Shown here: positions 6,768-7,942 of the stretch, piece by piece
How positions within the stretch are numbered: position 1 is the first letter of the stretch
Layout of the letters: every line of letters begins with the position of its first letter
Source of the DNA: Desulfobacula sp.
GTDB taxonomy: Bacteria; Desulfobacterota; Desulfobacteria; Desulfobacterales; Desulfobacteraceae
DNA length: 7,942 nucleotides
NCBI GenBank assembly: GCA_029940235.1
Contig: JAOZRI010000009.1
Span: forward strand, 1-7,942
Direction: 5' to 3'
Translations under genes and position numbers: made by a program
Notes under the pieces: generated by a model
The model's input: only the letters and a program-made list of their open reading frames with translations
Told to the model about the DNA's origin: nothing
The model's database searches: none

Positions 6768-7942
6768 AAATTTTAGTTTACTGCCAGCATGTTCTTGGGG
6801 TGGGACATTTTTTCAGGACCCTTGAAATAATAAAAGCCTTAACATCCCATGATGTTGTCCTTGTTACAGGCGGCGATAGAGTGGATGTAAAGCTTCCAGA
6901 TCATGTCCGGCACCTTGAGCTTCCAGGGCTTATGATGGATGGAACATTTTCAAATCTCAGCAGTATTGATTCTGAAAAAAAACTTGAGGATGTAAAAATC
7001 GAACGTAAAGCAATGTTGCTGGAGATTATAAAAGAAGAAAATCCTGCTCTTTTTTTAATAGAGTTATATCCCTTTGGCAGAAAGGCTTTTAGATTTGAAT
7101 TAACCCCTGCACTTGAATATATAAAAGCAAGCAGCTCAATAAATTGTAAAGTAGTCTGCAGCCTGCGAGATATTCTGGTTGAAAAAGAGAACCAGAGAAA
7201 GCATGAAAACCGTGTGGTTAGTGCTTTGAACACCTGGTTTGATGCTGTACTTGTCCATTCAGATCCAGATTTAATAAAACTTGATTCAACATTTTTATTA
7301 ATTGATAAAATAAAAATCCCCATTGTCTATACCGGATTTGTGACCCCTCTGCCCGATGTTAAAAAAGCCAAACAGATCAGAGCCCAAATAAGGTCAGGTG
7401 AAAATCAATCCCTGGTCGTTGCAAGCGCAGGCGGTGGAAACGTGGGAGCACCATTGCTCAAAGCTGTTGTACAGGCTTTTAAAACGCAACCTTTGCAAAA
7501 TATGGCAAGGCTGTATCTTTTTACAGGGCCATATATGGATAAAAAAGATAGACAATACCTTCATGGGTGTGCTGATTCCAATATCACTGTTAAAGAGTTT
7601 GCAGATGATTTTGTCTCTCTGCTTGCTGCATCTGATCTCTCCATAAGCATGGCAGGATATAACACATGCATGAATATTGTTGCGGCAAAAACAGCCTGCC
7701 TTGTCTGGCCATTTTCCCAGAACAGGGAGCAGAGACAAAGGGCTTGTCAAATCGCAAAATTTATCCCTTTGACAATACTTGAAGATAAAGATATTGCAAC
7801 ACTTGCGCTCTCTCAATTAATCATAAAAACCCTTGAAGCGCAAAGAACAAAAGGGAGTGATAAAGCCTTTAAGATTAAAGATGTTAAACTTGATATTAAT
7901 GGCGCTTTAAATACCTGTAACTGGATAGGAGTAAATGTCTAA
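6764..7942 (+). CDS. MurG-like GT-B glycosyltransferase (COG4671 type), copy 2
   Basis: This 392-residue protein is a paralogue of the gene at 2484-3749. Shared blocks include the N-terminal MKILVYCQHVLGVGHFFRTLEI (GxGH loop, residues 12-15), ELPGLM (52-57), LRDILVE (134-140), VASAGGGNVGAP (219-230), LFTGPYM (252-258) and ISMAGYNTCMNIVAAKTACLV (294-314), followed by NREQRQRA (320-327). Identity along the chain looks low, so donor or acceptor probably differs. I choose GTG at 6764, which overlaps the preceding TGA and has AGGA at 6752-6755 eight bases upstream. A TTG at 6758 would leave only two bases after that site. Compared with copy 1, the first GGGG loop is AGGGN and the C-terminal tail is shorter. 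There is no membrane segment. The gene is complete, and its TAA is the last codon of the window, so nothing can be said about what follows. Confidence 0.85.
   Translation: MKILVYCQHVLGVGHFFRTLEIIKALTSHDVVLVTGGDRVDVKLPDHVRHLELPGLMMDGTFSNLSSIDSEKKLEDVKIERKAMLLEIIKEENPALFLIELYPFGRKAFRFELTPALEYIKASSSINCKVVCSLRDILVEKENQRKHENRVVSALNTWFDAVLVHSDPDLIKLDSTFLLIDKIKIPIVYTGFVTPLPDVKKAKQIRAQIRSGENQSLVVASAGGGNVGAPLLKAVVQAFKTQPLQNMARLYLFTGPYMDKKDRQYLHGCADSNITVKEFADDFVSLLAASDLSISMAGYNTCMNIVAAKTACLVWPFSQNREQRQRACQIAKFIPLTILEDKDIATLALSQLIIKTLEAQRTKGSDKAFKIKDVKLDINGALNTCNWIGVNV

Noticed and set aside
6901..7323. Minus-strand open frame of 140 codons inside the last glycosyltransferase gene
   Set aside because: It lies wholly within a well-supported gene on the other strand, has low-complexity Ser/Phe-rich composition, and shows no recognisable motif.
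7394..7816. Second minus-strand open frame of 140 codons in the same gene
   Set aside because: It is antisense to the conserved donor-binding domain, Cys/His-rich by reverse translation, and has no family resemblance.
1..7942. CRISPR array, tRNA/rRNA genes, insertion sequences or attachment sites
   Set aside because: I saw no regularly spaced direct repeats, tRNA-like cloverleaf, rRNA sequence, transposase-like protein or terminal inverted repeats on reading the window.

Overview
The window is AT-rich (I estimate about 40% GC by eye) and densely coded on the plus strand. It reads as part of a surface-glycan or glycoconjugate locus. Protein style, base composition and gene mix suggest an anaerobic Desulfobacterota (Desulfobacteraceae-like) bacterium. 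That placement is inference from family resemblance, as no marker gene is present.

Layout. Positions 1-65 hold the unidentifiable tail of an upstream plus-strand unit, closed by a very strong intrinsic terminator (66-111). Positions 112-330 carry, on the minus strand, an apparent remnant of an aminoglycoside-phosphotransferase/choline-kinase-fold gene that keeps the HxDxxPxN catalytic loop but runs straight into the terminator hairpin. A candidate promoter precedes the first intact gene, a radical SAM protein with a cysteine-rich SPASM-like C-terminus (423-1394). A 149-nt gap follows, with a candidate promoter and an 18-nt palindrome. After it come six tightly packed genes: a stand-alone GSCFA-family protein (1544-2491), a MurG/GT-B-like glycosyltransferase (2484-3749), a GT4 glycosyltransferase of WcaL/AmsK type (3688-4977), a second GT4 enzyme (4974-6116), a histidine phosphatase (about 6159-6767) and a second, divergent MurG-like glycosyltransferase (6764-7942). 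The window ends exactly at the stop codon of the last gene.

How they may work together. The last six genes overlap or nearly touch (overlaps of 8, 62 and 4 nt, a gap of 15 or 42 nt, then a 4-nt overlap), so they very probably form one translationally coupled operon. Four predicted cytoplasmic glycosyltransferases suggest stepwise assembly of a glycan or glycosylated acceptor. The phosphatase could remove a phosphate from a sugar-phosphate donor precursor or glycosyl-phosphate intermediate. The GSCFA protein (SGNH-hydrolase-like) could add or remove an acyl group. The radical SAM enzyme could modify a sugar, lipid or peptide in the same pathway. No flippase, polymerase, Wzx/Wzy, ABC exporter, signal peptide or membrane anchor is visible here, so export and acceptor functions must lie outside the window. 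The combination of radical SAM/SPASM, GSCFA, paired MurG-like enzymes and a histidine phosphatase is the best candidate for an undescribed system, but its product cannot be deduced from sequence alone.
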